54,435 nucleotides of DNA from Planctomycetota bacterium (GTDB lineage: Bacteria; Planctomycetota; J058; JAJDCQ01), in assembly GCA_029260755.1 (NCBI GenBank), contig JAJDCQ010000130.1, positions 1-54,435 of the forward strand, in the 5' to 3' direction. This document shows positions 25,512 to 33,776 of this stretch, piece after piece; the stretch's first letter is position 1; each line of letters starts with the position of its first letter. The notes below the pieces were generated by a model. The model saw only the letters and a program-made list of their open reading frames with translations. It was not told the DNA's origin and did not search any database. Position numbers and translations under genes: made by a program.

Positions 25512-27197
25512 CTACCCCGGAGCGCGGACGCGGAGCGACTCGGGGAGGACGGCGTTCGCGCGCTCGACGTCTCGCCGGAGCTCGGCCTCGCGGGCGGCGC
25601 GCTTCTCGGCGGAGTCGAACGCGACGCCGCCGAGCTCGGTCACGGTGGCGGCGACGACGTCGTGGAGGCCTTGCGCGGTGAGCAGCCCGAGGGCGTGCGC
25701 CTCGACGGCGGCGCCGGCGTAGCTGTCGAAGAAGAAGACGCCCTTCTCACGCCAGGTCTCACGCTCGGCGGATCCGGTCGCGACGACGTCGTGGATGAAG
25801 ACGGCCGGCACCGCGTCGCCGTTCTCGGCGCGCATCCGGGCGCCGAAGATCGCGTCGCCCTGGCCGCTGTCGCCGATGAAGACGAAGCGGTACTCGGGGT
25901 AGAGCGCCTTGAACTGGAGGAAGTTCTCGTACTTCCGGGCGGCGATCCGCTCGTTGCCGATGAGAGCCGTGAACCCGCCGGCGAGGACGACGGCGTGGCC
26001 GAGCCCGGCGTCCTCGAGCATGCCGGTCGTGAGCGCCTCGACGACGCCCGGCCGGTCGCCCGGACGGGCGGTGACGAAGGCGAGGTCGCCGGGCCGGCCG
26101 CCGTCCTGCACCGGAGCGCCCGCGCGGATCACCGAGCGATCGAGGGCGGCGTAGAACGCGCGGACGCCCGGGTATGGCTCGCTTCCGGGGAAACGGTCGT
26201 CCTTGAAGCTCGCGTAGAGGGTGTCGTCGATGTCGGAGAGGACCTGGAGCTCGCCGGTCGGCTTCGCCTCCGCGGCGATGTGCTCGAGGATCGCCTCGCG
26301 CGTGTCGTCGTCGTCGAGGTCGTGATGGATGAGCTGCTGGAGGTCGTGGTGGTCGCCGCCCGCGTCCACCAGCCGCTTCAACGCGGTGAGGTCGGCGCCG
26401 CGCGTGCCGAGGAGCACGTCGGCGAGCGCCCGCTCCTCGTCTCCGCCGGTGCGGTGCTTCTGGAGCCCGTCGATCACGGCGGCGCGCGCGGGGACCGAGA
26501 GGTCGTCCAGCCGATCCTTCGAGAGGAGCCGGAGCAGCTTCGTGCGGTTGTCGGGTCCGATCAGTCGGTCATCGACGTCCTCGACGAGGTCGTGGACGTC
26601 GAGGTGGCGGACGAGCCAGTCGAGGCGCGCGGGATCCGCGTCGCCGAGGAGCTGCAGGATCTCCGCCTCCTCGCCCCGATCGGTGTGGTCGTCCATGAGC
26701 TCGCGGATGCGCGCGAGGTCGGCGCGGGCCGCCTCGAGCTCGACGGCGGGCGCGGCGGGCGCGGCGGGCGGCGCGGGGCGTCGCGTCAGGACGTCGTCGA
26801 CGCGGAAGCCGGCCGCTTCCCAGCCGCCCGCGAGGCCCCCGTCGGTCACCGTATAGCTGCCGGCCCCGGCGCTCGACTTCTTCCCACCGAGCGCCCCGGC
26901 CATGCCGACCGCCTCGAAGGTCACGGTCAGCTCGACCCGTCCGTCGGTGAGCCGTCCGACGCCGCGCCAGCGGAGCGCCCGGCCGTCGGCGACCTCGTAG
27001 TCTCCCTCGAAGACGTAGCGACCATCGGGTGCGCGACGAACGCCGACGGTCCCGGTGAGACGGCCTCGCGTCGAGTGCGTGCCCCGCGCGTCGTAGATCC
27101 CTTCGAGGGCGTCGTCGACGGCGGCCACGGGCTCCGCGGCGATCAGCGACGCGACGGCGATCGACGCGACGACGACGGGGAGGGCGACTCGGCGCAT
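25512..27197 (-). CDS. Secreted App1-type (DUF2183) HAD phosphatase
   Basis: The protein has 561 residues. ATG 27195-27197 has AGGAG seven bases upstream and opens a signal peptide (ALPVVVASIAVASLIAA, cleavage near PVAAVDD), which rules out the longer frame. A beta-rich N-terminal domain (about 30-150) is followed by a helical region of Asp/Leu-rich repeats. The HAD core has SDIDDTLYASF near 320 (the DxDxT nucleophile motif), FVTARPG, and FIGDSGQGDAIFG near 440. These match the catalytic domain of the App1 phosphatidate phosphatase family. The likely activity is dephosphorylation of phosphatidate or another phosphoester in the periplasm. Family assignment is good; the substrate is inferred. 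The preceding terminator at 27276-27304 separates it from the HNH gene. Confidence 0.8.
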   Translation of the reverse strand: MRRVALPVVVASIAVASLIAAEPVAAVDDALEGIYDARGTHSTRGRLTGTVGVRRAPDGRYVFEGDYEVADGRALRWRGVGRLTDGRVELTVTFEAVGMAGALGGKKSSAGAGSYTVTDGGLAGGWEAAGFRVDDVLTRRPAPPAAPAAPAVELEAARADLARIRELMDDHTDRGEEAEILQLLGDADPARLDWLVRHLDVHDLVEDVDDRLIGPDNRTKLLRLLSKDRLDDLSVPARAAVIDGLQKHRTGGDEERALADVLLGTRGADLTALKRLVDAGGDHHDLQQLIHHDLDDDDTREAILEHIAAEAKPTGELQVLSDIDDTLYASFKDDRFPGSEPYPGVRAFYAALDRSVIRAGAPVQDGGRPGDLAFVTARPGDRPGVVEALTTGMLEDAGLGHAVVLAGGFTALIGNERIAARKYENFLQFKALYPEYRFVFIGDSGQGDAIFGARMRAENGDAVPAVFIHDVVATGSAERETWREKGVFFFDSYAGAAVEAHALGLLTAQGLHDVVAATVTELGGVAFDSAEKRAAREAELRRDVERANAVLPESLRVRAPG

Positions 27198-27275
27198 GGT
27201 GGGCTCCTGATCGGGTCCAAGGTCGTCATGGTACCCTCTCGTCGGGACCCGCGGCCACCGTCCAGCCAAGAAAGA

Positions 27276-27304
27276 AGCCGGGGACCCAAGAAGGGTCCCC
27301 GGCT
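27276..27304 (-). terminator. Intrinsic terminator of the HNH gene
   Basis: A perfect 12-bp stem, AGCCGGGGACCC at 27276-27287 and its complement at 27293-27304, with loop AAGAA. Read on the minus strand it is followed by TTTCTT. It lies 31 bases beyond the HNH stop codon. Confidence 0.8.
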
Positions 27305-27334
27305 CCGTCGGTTTCGCTCACCTCAGTCGGGCTT

Positions 27335-27931
27335 CTACTTCAGCGGCACGTCCCAGTAGGCCCGGCTGACGAAGCGCTCCCAGCTCTCCGACCGCTCCGC
27401 AATGGGGATCGAGAGGACCGGGTGCCACTTCGGCTTCTTCGGCGTCGTGCGCAGCCGGATCCTCGCCTCGGCGGGGAGCCGGTCGCGCTTGCGCTTGTTG
27501 CAGTCGATGCACGCCAGGACGCAGTTCTCCCACGTCGAGCGGCCACCGCGCGAACGGGGCAGGACGTGGTCGATCGTCAGGGCGTCCGAGCCGGGACGCG
27601 TGCCGCAGTACTGGCACGTGTGGTTGTCGCGGCGGAACAGGTTCCGTCGCGAGAACACCGCCTCGCGCTCGGGGCGGCCGTCGTAGAGCCAGAGCTGGAT
27701 GACCTCGGGCACGCGCAGGTTCAGGCTGACCGTGCGGATGCTCGGCTCGTCACTCTCGGCTCGCAGCGTCGCCCAGCTGTCGAAGTCGAGCACCTCGTAG
27801 GTCGAGGGCACGACGGCCCGCGCGACGTCCCGGAACATGAGCCGGAGAGCATCGCGAACGGTCGCCACGTGGACGGGGATCCACGAGCGGTTCAACACCA
27901 GGGTGCGCCGCTCCAGGACGGTCGCGCTCAT
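27335..27931 (-). CDS. HNH endonuclease-family protein
   Basis: The protein has 198 residues from ATG 27929-27931. The N-terminal region VLERRTLVLNRSWIPVHV and TVRDALRLMF match a widespread bacterial HNH family of about this length. The nuclease core has CQYCG, TIDHVLPRSRGG, NCVLACIDCNKRKRDR: two CxxC pairs for structural zinc and the H..N..H metal centre. The frame is open further upstream, but conservation starts at this ATG. Such proteins are common stand-alone genes and may act in DNA repair or restriction; their substrate is not established. It is followed by a strong terminator. Confidence 0.88.
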   Translation of the reverse strand: MSATVLERRTLVLNRSWIPVHVATVRDALRLMFRDVARAVVPSTYEVLDFDSWATLRAESDEPSIRTVSLNLRVPEVIQLWLYDGRPEREAVFSRRNLFRRDNHTCQYCGTRPGSDALTIDHVLPRSRGGRSTWENCVLACIDCNKRKRDRLPAEARIRLRTTPKKPKWHPVLSIPIAERSESWERFVSRAYWDVPLK

Positions 27932-28196
27932 CGGTCCATCATCCGCCTTTCTATCGAGATCACAGGCGGTGACGCGCCTTGCTTGCCCCTCCAGGAGGAC
28001 AGGTCGGTCCCTCGCCGGGACGACTCTCGGCACGATCACACGAAGCAAGATCGTCGTGACCTCTTCATTGTATACGACCTACGCACGTTGGTGTAGTCAC
28101 CAGAACGTGAGGAGAGCCTCAAGTTCCCGTGAGCCGGGAGGTAGGGCGAACACGGCGGTCGCGTTCGCGCGCGCGCGATCGGCGATCGATGGAAAT

Positions 28197-28290
28197 CTCA
28201 CGCAAAGGCGCAAAGGCGCAAAGGAGCTTCGCCTGATCCAGAGCTCAGGTCAGAGCAAGGCCCCTTTGCGTCTTTGCGCCTTTGCGTGAG
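28197..28290. repeat. Inverted repeat, GCGCAAAGG family (copy 2)
   Basis: Arms 28197-28224 and 28263-28290 match at 27 of 28 positions, around a 38-base loop. This copy has no CCAGGAAC boxes, in contrast to the copy at 7412. It fills the gap between the HNH gene start (27931) and the end of the FGE-like kinase gene (28330). The remaining bases of that gap show nothing else convincing. Confidence 0.88.
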
Positions 28291-28329
28291 GCTCCGTTCG
28301 TGGGCGGCTGGATCGGCGCCGGGGGCGGA

Positions 28330-31300
28330 TCAGGGATCCTTCGCCAGCCGGAAGCCACGATCGAAGCCGCGCTGATCGGCCGGGTAGGCGAACCGGAACG
28401 TCGTCCGGAGGACGGACGCGGGGCGGATCGGGCGGGCGGTGTCGAAGCCGCTGTACCACGAGCCGCCGCGCGCCACGCGCATCGTGCCCGTGGTGGGGCC
28501 GGGCGGGTTCTTGTCGGGCGGGTTGAGGGCGGTCGCGCGCCAGCGCTCCTCGTAGTAGTCCTCGCCGTACCAGTCGGAGACCCACTCGGTCACGTTGCCG
28601 GCCATGTGGAAGGCGCCGACCGGGCTCCGCCCCTCCGGCACCTCGTTCACGGCCACCGAGAAGCCCTTGCGGTCGGACTTGTGCTTCTCCATGAGGTCGC
28701 GGAAGTCCGACATGTCGGTCGTCGTGGTCGCCTCGCGGCCGATCCAGTAGTCGATCGAGACGACGGCCCTGGGGTTCCAGGCCTGACCCCACGGGTAGGT
28801 GAGCTCCTGGTCGCCGCGGGCCGCCCGCTCCCACTCGGCCTCGGTCGGGAGGCGGCAGCCGAACGCGCGGGCGCAGGCGAACGCGTCCCACCAGTCGACG
28901 CCGATCACCGGCTGGGCGTCGCCGTTCCAGCGCTCGTTGTCCCAGTAGGCCGGGATGTGGTCGACCTTGTCCTTGGGCTCCTGCGGGTGACAGAAGCGCT
29001 TGCTGTGGGGGCGACCGCGCAGCTTCGAGAGGAACTTCTTGTAGACGCCGTTGGTGACCTCGTAGCGGCCGATCAGATACGGCCGAAGGCCGACCTCTCG
29101 CGACGGCTGCTCGTCGCCGGGACCCGCGACGCTGATCCCCATCGTGAAGTCGCCGGCCGGGATGAGGATCATCTCGGTCGCCTGCTTGAGGGCGAGCTTC
29201 TTCTGGTTCGTCGCCCGCGGCGGCTTCTCCGGATCGGCGGCGGCGCCGCCGCCCGTCGTCGTCGCGTCCCCGCCGTCTTCTCCGCCGCCGCCGTCGTCCC
29301 CTCCGTCGTCCTCCCGCGGGACCCGGGCGACGAGCTCGCGCAGGCGCTCGATCAGCCGCGCGGGCGGCGTCCCCTCGGCGGTCGCGTCCGAGGTCGCCTC
29401 GATGAGGTCGTGGTCGTCGGAGGCGACGTCGATGCCCTCGGTCACGCAGAACGCGGCGCGCTCCAGGCTCGCGTCGATCGGGAGCGCGGCCGGCGTCAGC
29501 CCGTAGGCGAGGAGGAGCCCCTTCCCCGGGATCTCGTCGGGCTTCGAGAGGCTTCCGACCGCCTTGGCGCCGCCCTGGATCGTGACGACGACGCTCCCGT
29601 CGGCGCGGACCTCGGTCACCCGTCCCGCCATGCCCTTGATCGAGAGCTGCTGCCCCTCGAGGTCGCGCCGCGCGTTCGCGAGCATCCTCGTCCAGAACGA
29701 CTCGAGCAGCGCGACGGCCTCGGCGTCGACGGCGAGCTCGTCCTTGATCTCCATGAGCTTCGGGTCGGCGACGACCTTCCGGGCGGCCTCGCCGGCGTCG
29801 CCGTAGCGGCGCGCCACGAGCGCCTCGGCGATCTTGGTCCGCTCGGCCGAGACCCGCTCCCGCTGCTTCCGGATGGCCTCATCGGCCTCACCCTTCCACC
29901 GCGCCTTCAACGCGCTGAGCTCGAGGGCGAGCTCGGAGAGGGCCTTCTGATGTGAGGTGAGCCCGGTCCCGATCAGCGGCTCGAGCGCCTTCTCGGCCGC
30001 GCCCGCATCCCGCTCGGCCTTCGCCTTCGCGAACGCGCTCATCACCGCGCGGAGGCGGTCCTCCGCGGCCGCCTCGACCTTCCCCGACAGGGTGGCGATG
30101 GCGTCGTCGCGTCCGAGCCCGTCGAAGCGTTCCTTCGCCCCCTCGAGCTTCGCGAGCGCCTCGGCGAAGCGACCCTCGCCGAGCGCGGCCTCGATCGTCT
30201 TGGTCTCCTCCTCGAACTCGCGCTCGACGCGCTGCTCGAGCGCGGCGATCTCCGCCCGCGCCTCGTCGAGGGCCGGCGACTGCGCGCCATCGAAGCGGCG
30301 GACGACCTCGCTGAACCGGAAGTGGATCTCGGCGTACTCGGTCGGGTTGTCGGTGGCGTAGGTCCGCGCCTTGGCGAGGGCCGAGTCGGCCGGGCTCTTG
30401 TCCGGAGGCCTGATCGGGCCGACGTCGGGACCGATCGGACCGCCCCCGGAGCCGGAGCCGGTGTCGGTATCGACGATGCCGCCGCCCGTCGCGGCGCCGG
30501 TGTCGCCGCCGACGGGCACGCCGGGACCGGTGCCGCGGCCGAGGGCGGCGACGGCGAGGATCGCGATCACCCCGACGACGCCGGCGGCGATCACCGCGGC
30601 CGGCGCGCCGGAGGAGCGCCCGCCGCCGACTCGCGGCCGCGCACCGAGCACGGCCGGGCCGCCCCGCGCGTTCGCGTGGAGGCGGCTGCTCGAGACCGAG
30701 TGCTTGCCGCTCGCGGTCAGGAGCCCGTGCTTGCCGCTGCCCGTCGTGGGCGAGGTTCCGGCCGCCCGGTCGGCGCTGCTCGCCCGGCTCCCGCGCCCGT
30801 TGAAGCGAGCGCTGCCGGTCGGCGCCGCCGGCCGCCCCGCGCCCGACATGTGCGTGCTCGCCGCCGTCTCCCGCGGGATCGGTGAGGTCGCCGTCCCCGC
30901 GACGGTGTCGGTCTCTCGGTTCGGCGGCCCGATCTCGGGCATCTCGTGCGTCCGGAGGTACTCGTGGAGCGCCTCGCGGAACTCCTCGGCCGTCTGGTAG
31001 CGGTCGTCGGCGTTCTTCTCGAGCGCCCGGAGGACGAGCGCGTCGAGGTCGGGGTCGATCGAGGGCTGGTGGTCGGACGGCGGGGCGGGCTCGGTCCGGA
31101 GGATCTTGCTGTAGACCTCCGCCGCGCTCTTGCCGTCGAACGGCCGCGCGCCGGAGATCATCTCGTAGAAGATCACCCCGGTCGCGAAGATGTCGGCGCG
31201 CGCGTCCGCCTCGCGCGACTCGCCCCGGACCTGCTCGGGCGAGAGGTAGAAGACCGTCCCGATCACCTGCCCGGCCTGGGTCAGGTTGTTCGCGTCGCGG

Positions 31301-32403
31301 TCCGAGTTGCTCTTGGCGAGGCCGAAGTCGATCAGCCGCGCCCGCCCGTCGACCGCCTCGTCGATCACGATGTTCTGCGGCTTCAGGTCGCGGTGGACGA
31401 TCTCGTGCTGATGGGCGAAGCCGATCGCGTCGATGATCTGGTCCATCAGCTCGAGGGCGCGCCGACGCGTCACGCCCTCCTCGCGGAGCACCTGGTGGAG
31501 GCTGCGCCCGTCGACGTACTCCATCGCGAGGTAGAACAGGTCGCGGTGGGTGCCGATGTCGAAGACCCGGATGATCCCGGGATGGTTCAGCCGCGCGGCC
31601 GCGCGCCCCTCGCGGACGAACCGGAGGAGCTGCTTCTCGGTCACGTGCGGCCCGGTCTTGACGACCTTCAGCCCGACGATCCGGTCGAGGTCCTGGTGGC
31701 GCGCCTTGAAGACGACGCCCATGCCGCCGCGCCCCAGCTCATCGATGATCTCGTAGCGGCTGAGGTCGGAGAGTTGATCGCGCGCCTCGGCGGCGATCCG
31801 GTCCTTCTCCTTCTCGCGCTCGGCCCGGGTCTGCGGCTTCCGGTAGGGCGCCTTGCTCCGCGAGCTCCGGCTCGGGCGGGTCCGCGACGACTTGCTCGCC
31901 CGGCGCGTCTTGCTGCTCTTGCCGGCCTCGGCGCCGTTGCCCGGCGCCGTCTCCGCTTCGCCGGCGGGCGCCGTTCCCGCGCCGCCGGGGGGAGGAGCCC
32001 GGCGCTCGCGGCTCTTGAGGAGGACGGCGAGGTCGTCGGGGTCCTTGCTCGCGAGGATCTCGACCTCGGTCAGCGAGTCGAGCCCCGCCTCGATCCCGAC
32101 CTCCTCGTTGCAGCCGCGGCAGGTGAGGGTGCCCTCCTGGCCGAGCTCCTTGAGGGAGTATCGCTCGCTGCAGTTCTCGCACTCGTAGAGCTTGCGGTTG
32201 AGCTCGTTCTCGAGGTCGAGGAACGCGGTGCACGAGATGTAGCGCTGCTTGATCAGGACCTGGCCGAGGTAGTAGACCTTGCCCTCGTCGGCGAGCTTCT
32301 CCTGGATGCGGAGGCACTCGTTCACCTGCTCGGGCGAGCAGATCCCGTTCTTGACCGCGTGATCGGCCAGGAGGCGGTCGAAGTCGGTGACGATCATGCC
32401 CAT
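28330..32403 (-). CDS. Multidomain Ser/Thr protein kinase with zinc ribbon and FGE/sulfatase-modifying-like domain
   Basis: The protein has 1357 residues from ATG 32401-32403; a TTG seven codons upstream is possible. Residues 5-65 (NGICSPEQVNECLRIQEKL, LGQVLIKQRYIS) resemble the MshEN/GspE N-terminal helical domain. A zinc ribbon has CENC near 73 and CRGC near 95. The kinase (about 215-485) has GRGGMGVVF, GLKVVK, HRDLKPQN, DFGLAKS and LTQAGQVIGTVFYLSPEQ, all intact. A transmembrane helix lies around 598-618. A coiled-coil-rich region follows. The C-terminal 285 residues form an FGE/SUMF1-like fold: IPAGDFTMG, RLPTEAEWERAARG, MAGNVTEW, RVARGGSW. The paired catalytic cysteines of true formylglycine-generating enzymes are absent, so binding rather than oxidation is likely. 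A good promoter lies upstream. Confidence 0.87.
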   Translation of the reverse strand: MGMIVTDFDRLLADHAVKNGICSPEQVNECLRIQEKLADEGKVYYLGQVLIKQRYISCTAFLDLENELNRKLYECENCSERYSLKELGQEGTLTCRGCNEEVGIEAGLDSLTEVEILASKDPDDLAVLLKSRERRAPPPGGAGTAPAGEAETAPGNGAEAGKSSKTRRASKSSRTRPSRSSRSKAPYRKPQTRAEREKEKDRIAAEARDQLSDLSRYEIIDELGRGGMGVVFKARHQDLDRIVGLKVVKTGPHVTEKQLLRFVREGRAAARLNHPGIIRVFDIGTHRDLFYLAMEYVDGRSLHQVLREEGVTRRRALELMDQIIDAIGFAHQHEIVHRDLKPQNIVIDEAVDGRARLIDFGLAKSNSDRDANNLTQAGQVIGTVFYLSPEQVRGESREADARADIFATGVIFYEMISGARPFDGKSAAEVYSKILRTEPAPPSDHQPSIDPDLDALVLRALEKNADDRYQTAEEFREALHEYLRTHEMPEIGPPNRETDTVAGTATSPIPRETAASTHMSGAGRPAAPTGSARFNGRGSRASSADRAAGTSPTTGSGKHGLLTASGKHSVSSSRLHANARGGPAVLGARPRVGGGRSSGAPAAVIAAGVVGVIAILAVAALGRGTGPGVPVGGDTGAATGGGIVDTDTGSGSGGGPIGPDVGPIRPPDKSPADSALAKARTYATDNPTEYAEIHFRFSEVVRRFDGAQSPALDEARAEIAALEQRVEREFEEETKTIEAALGEGRFAEALAKLEGAKERFDGLGRDDAIATLSGKVEAAAEDRLRAVMSAFAKAKAERDAGAAEKALEPLIGTGLTSHQKALSELALELSALKARWKGEADEAIRKQRERVSAERTKIAEALVARRYGDAGEAARKVVADPKLMEIKDELAVDAEAVALLESFWTRMLANARRDLEGQQLSIKGMAGRVTEVRADGSVVVTIQGGAKAVGSLSKPDEIPGKGLLLAYGLTPAALPIDASLERAAFCVTEGIDVASDDHDLIEATSDATAEGTPPARLIERLRELVARVPREDDGGDDGGGGEDGGDATTTGGGAAADPEKPPRATNQKKLALKQATEMILIPAGDFTMGISVAGPGDEQPSREVGLRPYLIGRYEVTNGVYKKFLSKLRGRPHSKRFCHPQEPKDKVDHIPAYWDNERWNGDAQPVIGVDWWDAFACARAFGCRLPTEAEWERAARGDQELTYPWGQAWNPRAVVSIDYWIGREATTTTDMSDFRDLMEKHKSDRKGFSVAVNEVPEGRSPVGAFHMAGNVTEWVSDWYGEDYYEERWRATALNPPDKNPPGPTTGTMRVARGGSWYSGFDTARPIRPASVLRTTFRFAYPADQRGFDRGFRLAKDP

Positions 32404-32479
32404 GGCGTGGTCGCTCGGCACCAATTAGCCGAACGGGCGCGCCCATGGCGCGCCCGGTCGGTCTCGCGAGACGTTAAGG

Positions 32480-32509
32480 ATTATATCAATGGGTGGGGAG
32501 GGGTTCCAA
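32480..32509 (-). promoter_or_regulatory. Sigma70-like promoter of the FGE-like kinase gene
   Basis: On the minus strand TTGGAA (32504-32509), an 18-base spacer and a consensus TATAAT (32480-32485). It gives a leader of about 70 bases before ATG 32403. Confidence 0.6.
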
Positions 32510-32518
32510 GTCACGACC

Positions 32519-32545
32519 ACGCAAAAAGGACTCAAGTCCTTGCGT
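32519..32545 (-). terminator. Intrinsic terminator of the small Cys protein gene
   Basis: Read on the minus strand, AAGGAC-TTGA-GTCCTT is followed directly by TTT, with ACGC and GCGT flanking the hairpin. It lies about 100 bases beyond the stop at 32645 and next to the promoter of the downstream kinase gene. Confidence 0.6.
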
Positions 32546-32644
32546 ATGAGCGGGTCATGAACGGAATGCGCCGTCGGTGAGCCCGTGCCGCGGCGCGCTA
32601 CGATCGCGGCCGTCCGGGGCGGTGGGAGGGGCGCGACCGAGGGG

Positions 32645-32866
32645 TCACTTCTGCGCGGCTCGGGTCTTCACCGAGTGCAGGGTGATCTCGCTCAGGTGGC
32701 GGAGGTGATGCGCCATGTGGACCTGCGTGCAGAGCTCGATGTCGGGGCAGGCGTAGCACTCCTTCTGCTTCTCGGCGTTGCTCACGCCGTCCTTCACCGG
32801 CACCCACCAGATCATGCCGATCCCGAAGCAGTCCTTCATGTTCGCCGCGTCGCGCGCGTCCGGCAT
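32645..32866 (-). CDS. Small four-cysteine protein of unknown function
   Basis: The protein has 73 residues from ATG 32864-32866, with AGAGGA upstream. It contains DCFGIGMIWWVPV near residue 12, then CYACPDIELC near 38-47, and a His-rich HMAHHLRHL. Four cysteines and nearby histidines suggest a metal or Fe-S site. The aromatic and hydrophobic composition is unlike the Arg/Pro noise of shadow frames, so I take it as real. It lies 52 bases beyond the stop of the upstream membrane-protein gene (32919-33566) on the same strand, probably one transcript. No family was recognised. Confidence 0.6.
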   Translation of the reverse strand: MPDARDAANMKDCFGIGMIWWVPVKDGVSNAEKQKECYACPDIELCTQVHMAHHLRHLSEITLHSVKTRAAQK

Positions 32867-32918
32867 CGTCCCGATCCTCTCTGGAGAAGCGAGCCCTGGA
32901 ATCTCTGTGACGGGCTGC

Positions 32919-33566
32919 TCATCTGAAGTCCTTGGTGAGCTCCGAGAGGAACGCGTCGTGGTCGACGTTGACGAGCCTCTCGATCTTCTCGCGGTTCGCG
33001 TCGAAGAGCTCGCGGTTGGCGTCCGGCACCCGCTCGCCGTAGTACTGGACGCGCGTCGTCCGCTGATCGAACGCGGTCGGGTCGATCGCCGGGTCGGGGA
33101 GGTTCCGGTACCAGACGAAGTAGACCTGCTCGGTGATGTAGCGGTACTCCGACGGGTGCATCCCCTCCCGGACCAGCCCGTTGGCCCACGCCTTCGGCGC
33201 CGCGTACGCCTGGTTCATCAGGTCAATGACCTCGCCGAGGCCGGGATCCCGGCCGCTCTGCTGGATCCCCTCGAACTCCTTGACCGCCTCGGCCGACGGG
33301 ATGAACGCCTCGACCGACTTCTCGCGGATCGCGAGGTAGACATCGAGCCGCTCCTGGGTGATCTCGTCGTTCTCGGGCAGGTCGAACGTGTTCTGCCGCT
33401 TCGCCGTCTCGACGAGCTGGGCCACCTCGATGACCGGCCCCACGAGCTGCATGCCCAGGTGGCCGACGTAGCCCAGCACGCCGACGACGCCGCCGCAGCA
33501 GAGGCAGACGACGGCCAGGATGCTTAGCACGATGATGAGGGTGCCACGAGACCCGGACTGCGCCAC
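32919..33566 (-). CDS. Membrane-anchored hypothetical protein
   Basis: The protein has 215 residues from GTG 33564-33566, with GGAGG five bases upstream. The N-terminal helix TLIIVLSILAVVCLCCGGVVG acts as a signal anchor; its CLCC cluster might be acylated or simply lie in the membrane. The rest is soluble, polar and mainly helical (EITQERLDVYLAIREKSVEAF, YRYITEQVYFVWYRNLPD). It has normal amino-acid composition and no catalytic motif I know. It is probably cotranscribed with the small Cys protein gene. Function is unknown. Confidence 0.65.
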   Translation of the reverse strand: MAQSGSRGTLIIVLSILAVVCLCCGGVVGVLGYVGHLGMQLVGPVIEVAQLVETAKRQNTFDLPENDEITQERLDVYLAIREKSVEAFIPSAEAVKEFEGIQQSGRDPGLGEVIDLMNQAYAAPKAWANGLVREGMHPSEYRYITEQVYFVWYRNLPDPAIDPTAFDQRTTRVQYYGERVPDANRELFDANREKIERLVNVDHDAFLSELTKDFR

Positions 33567-33776
33567 GGCCGCCTCCGTGCGCGGGCGCCCACGACGGCCT
33601 CGAAGGGTCCGGAGCGGGGTGCGCGCGACTCTTCAGTTCAGCGATTGAACCCCGTCGTCGGGGTGCAAGTCAAGACGCTGCCAGGCGCTTGGAGTCACGG
33701 GAACCGAGCGGGCGCGGAGGGCGAACGGAATCCGAGGAACGACCCCTCCGCTCGCCCGGCCGGTCGAGGTCCCCGC

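Noticed and set aside
28282..29955. 557-residue plus-strand ORF starting in the repeat at 28197-28290
   Set aside because: Begins in repeat sequence and continues antisense to the FGE-like domain of the kinase gene.
33620..33670. tRNA-like or terminator structure near the sequence ATTGAACCCC
   Set aside because: Only short stems form (ACCCC/GGGGT and GTTCA/TGAAC). No cloverleaf or CCA end could be built, and there is no T-run.
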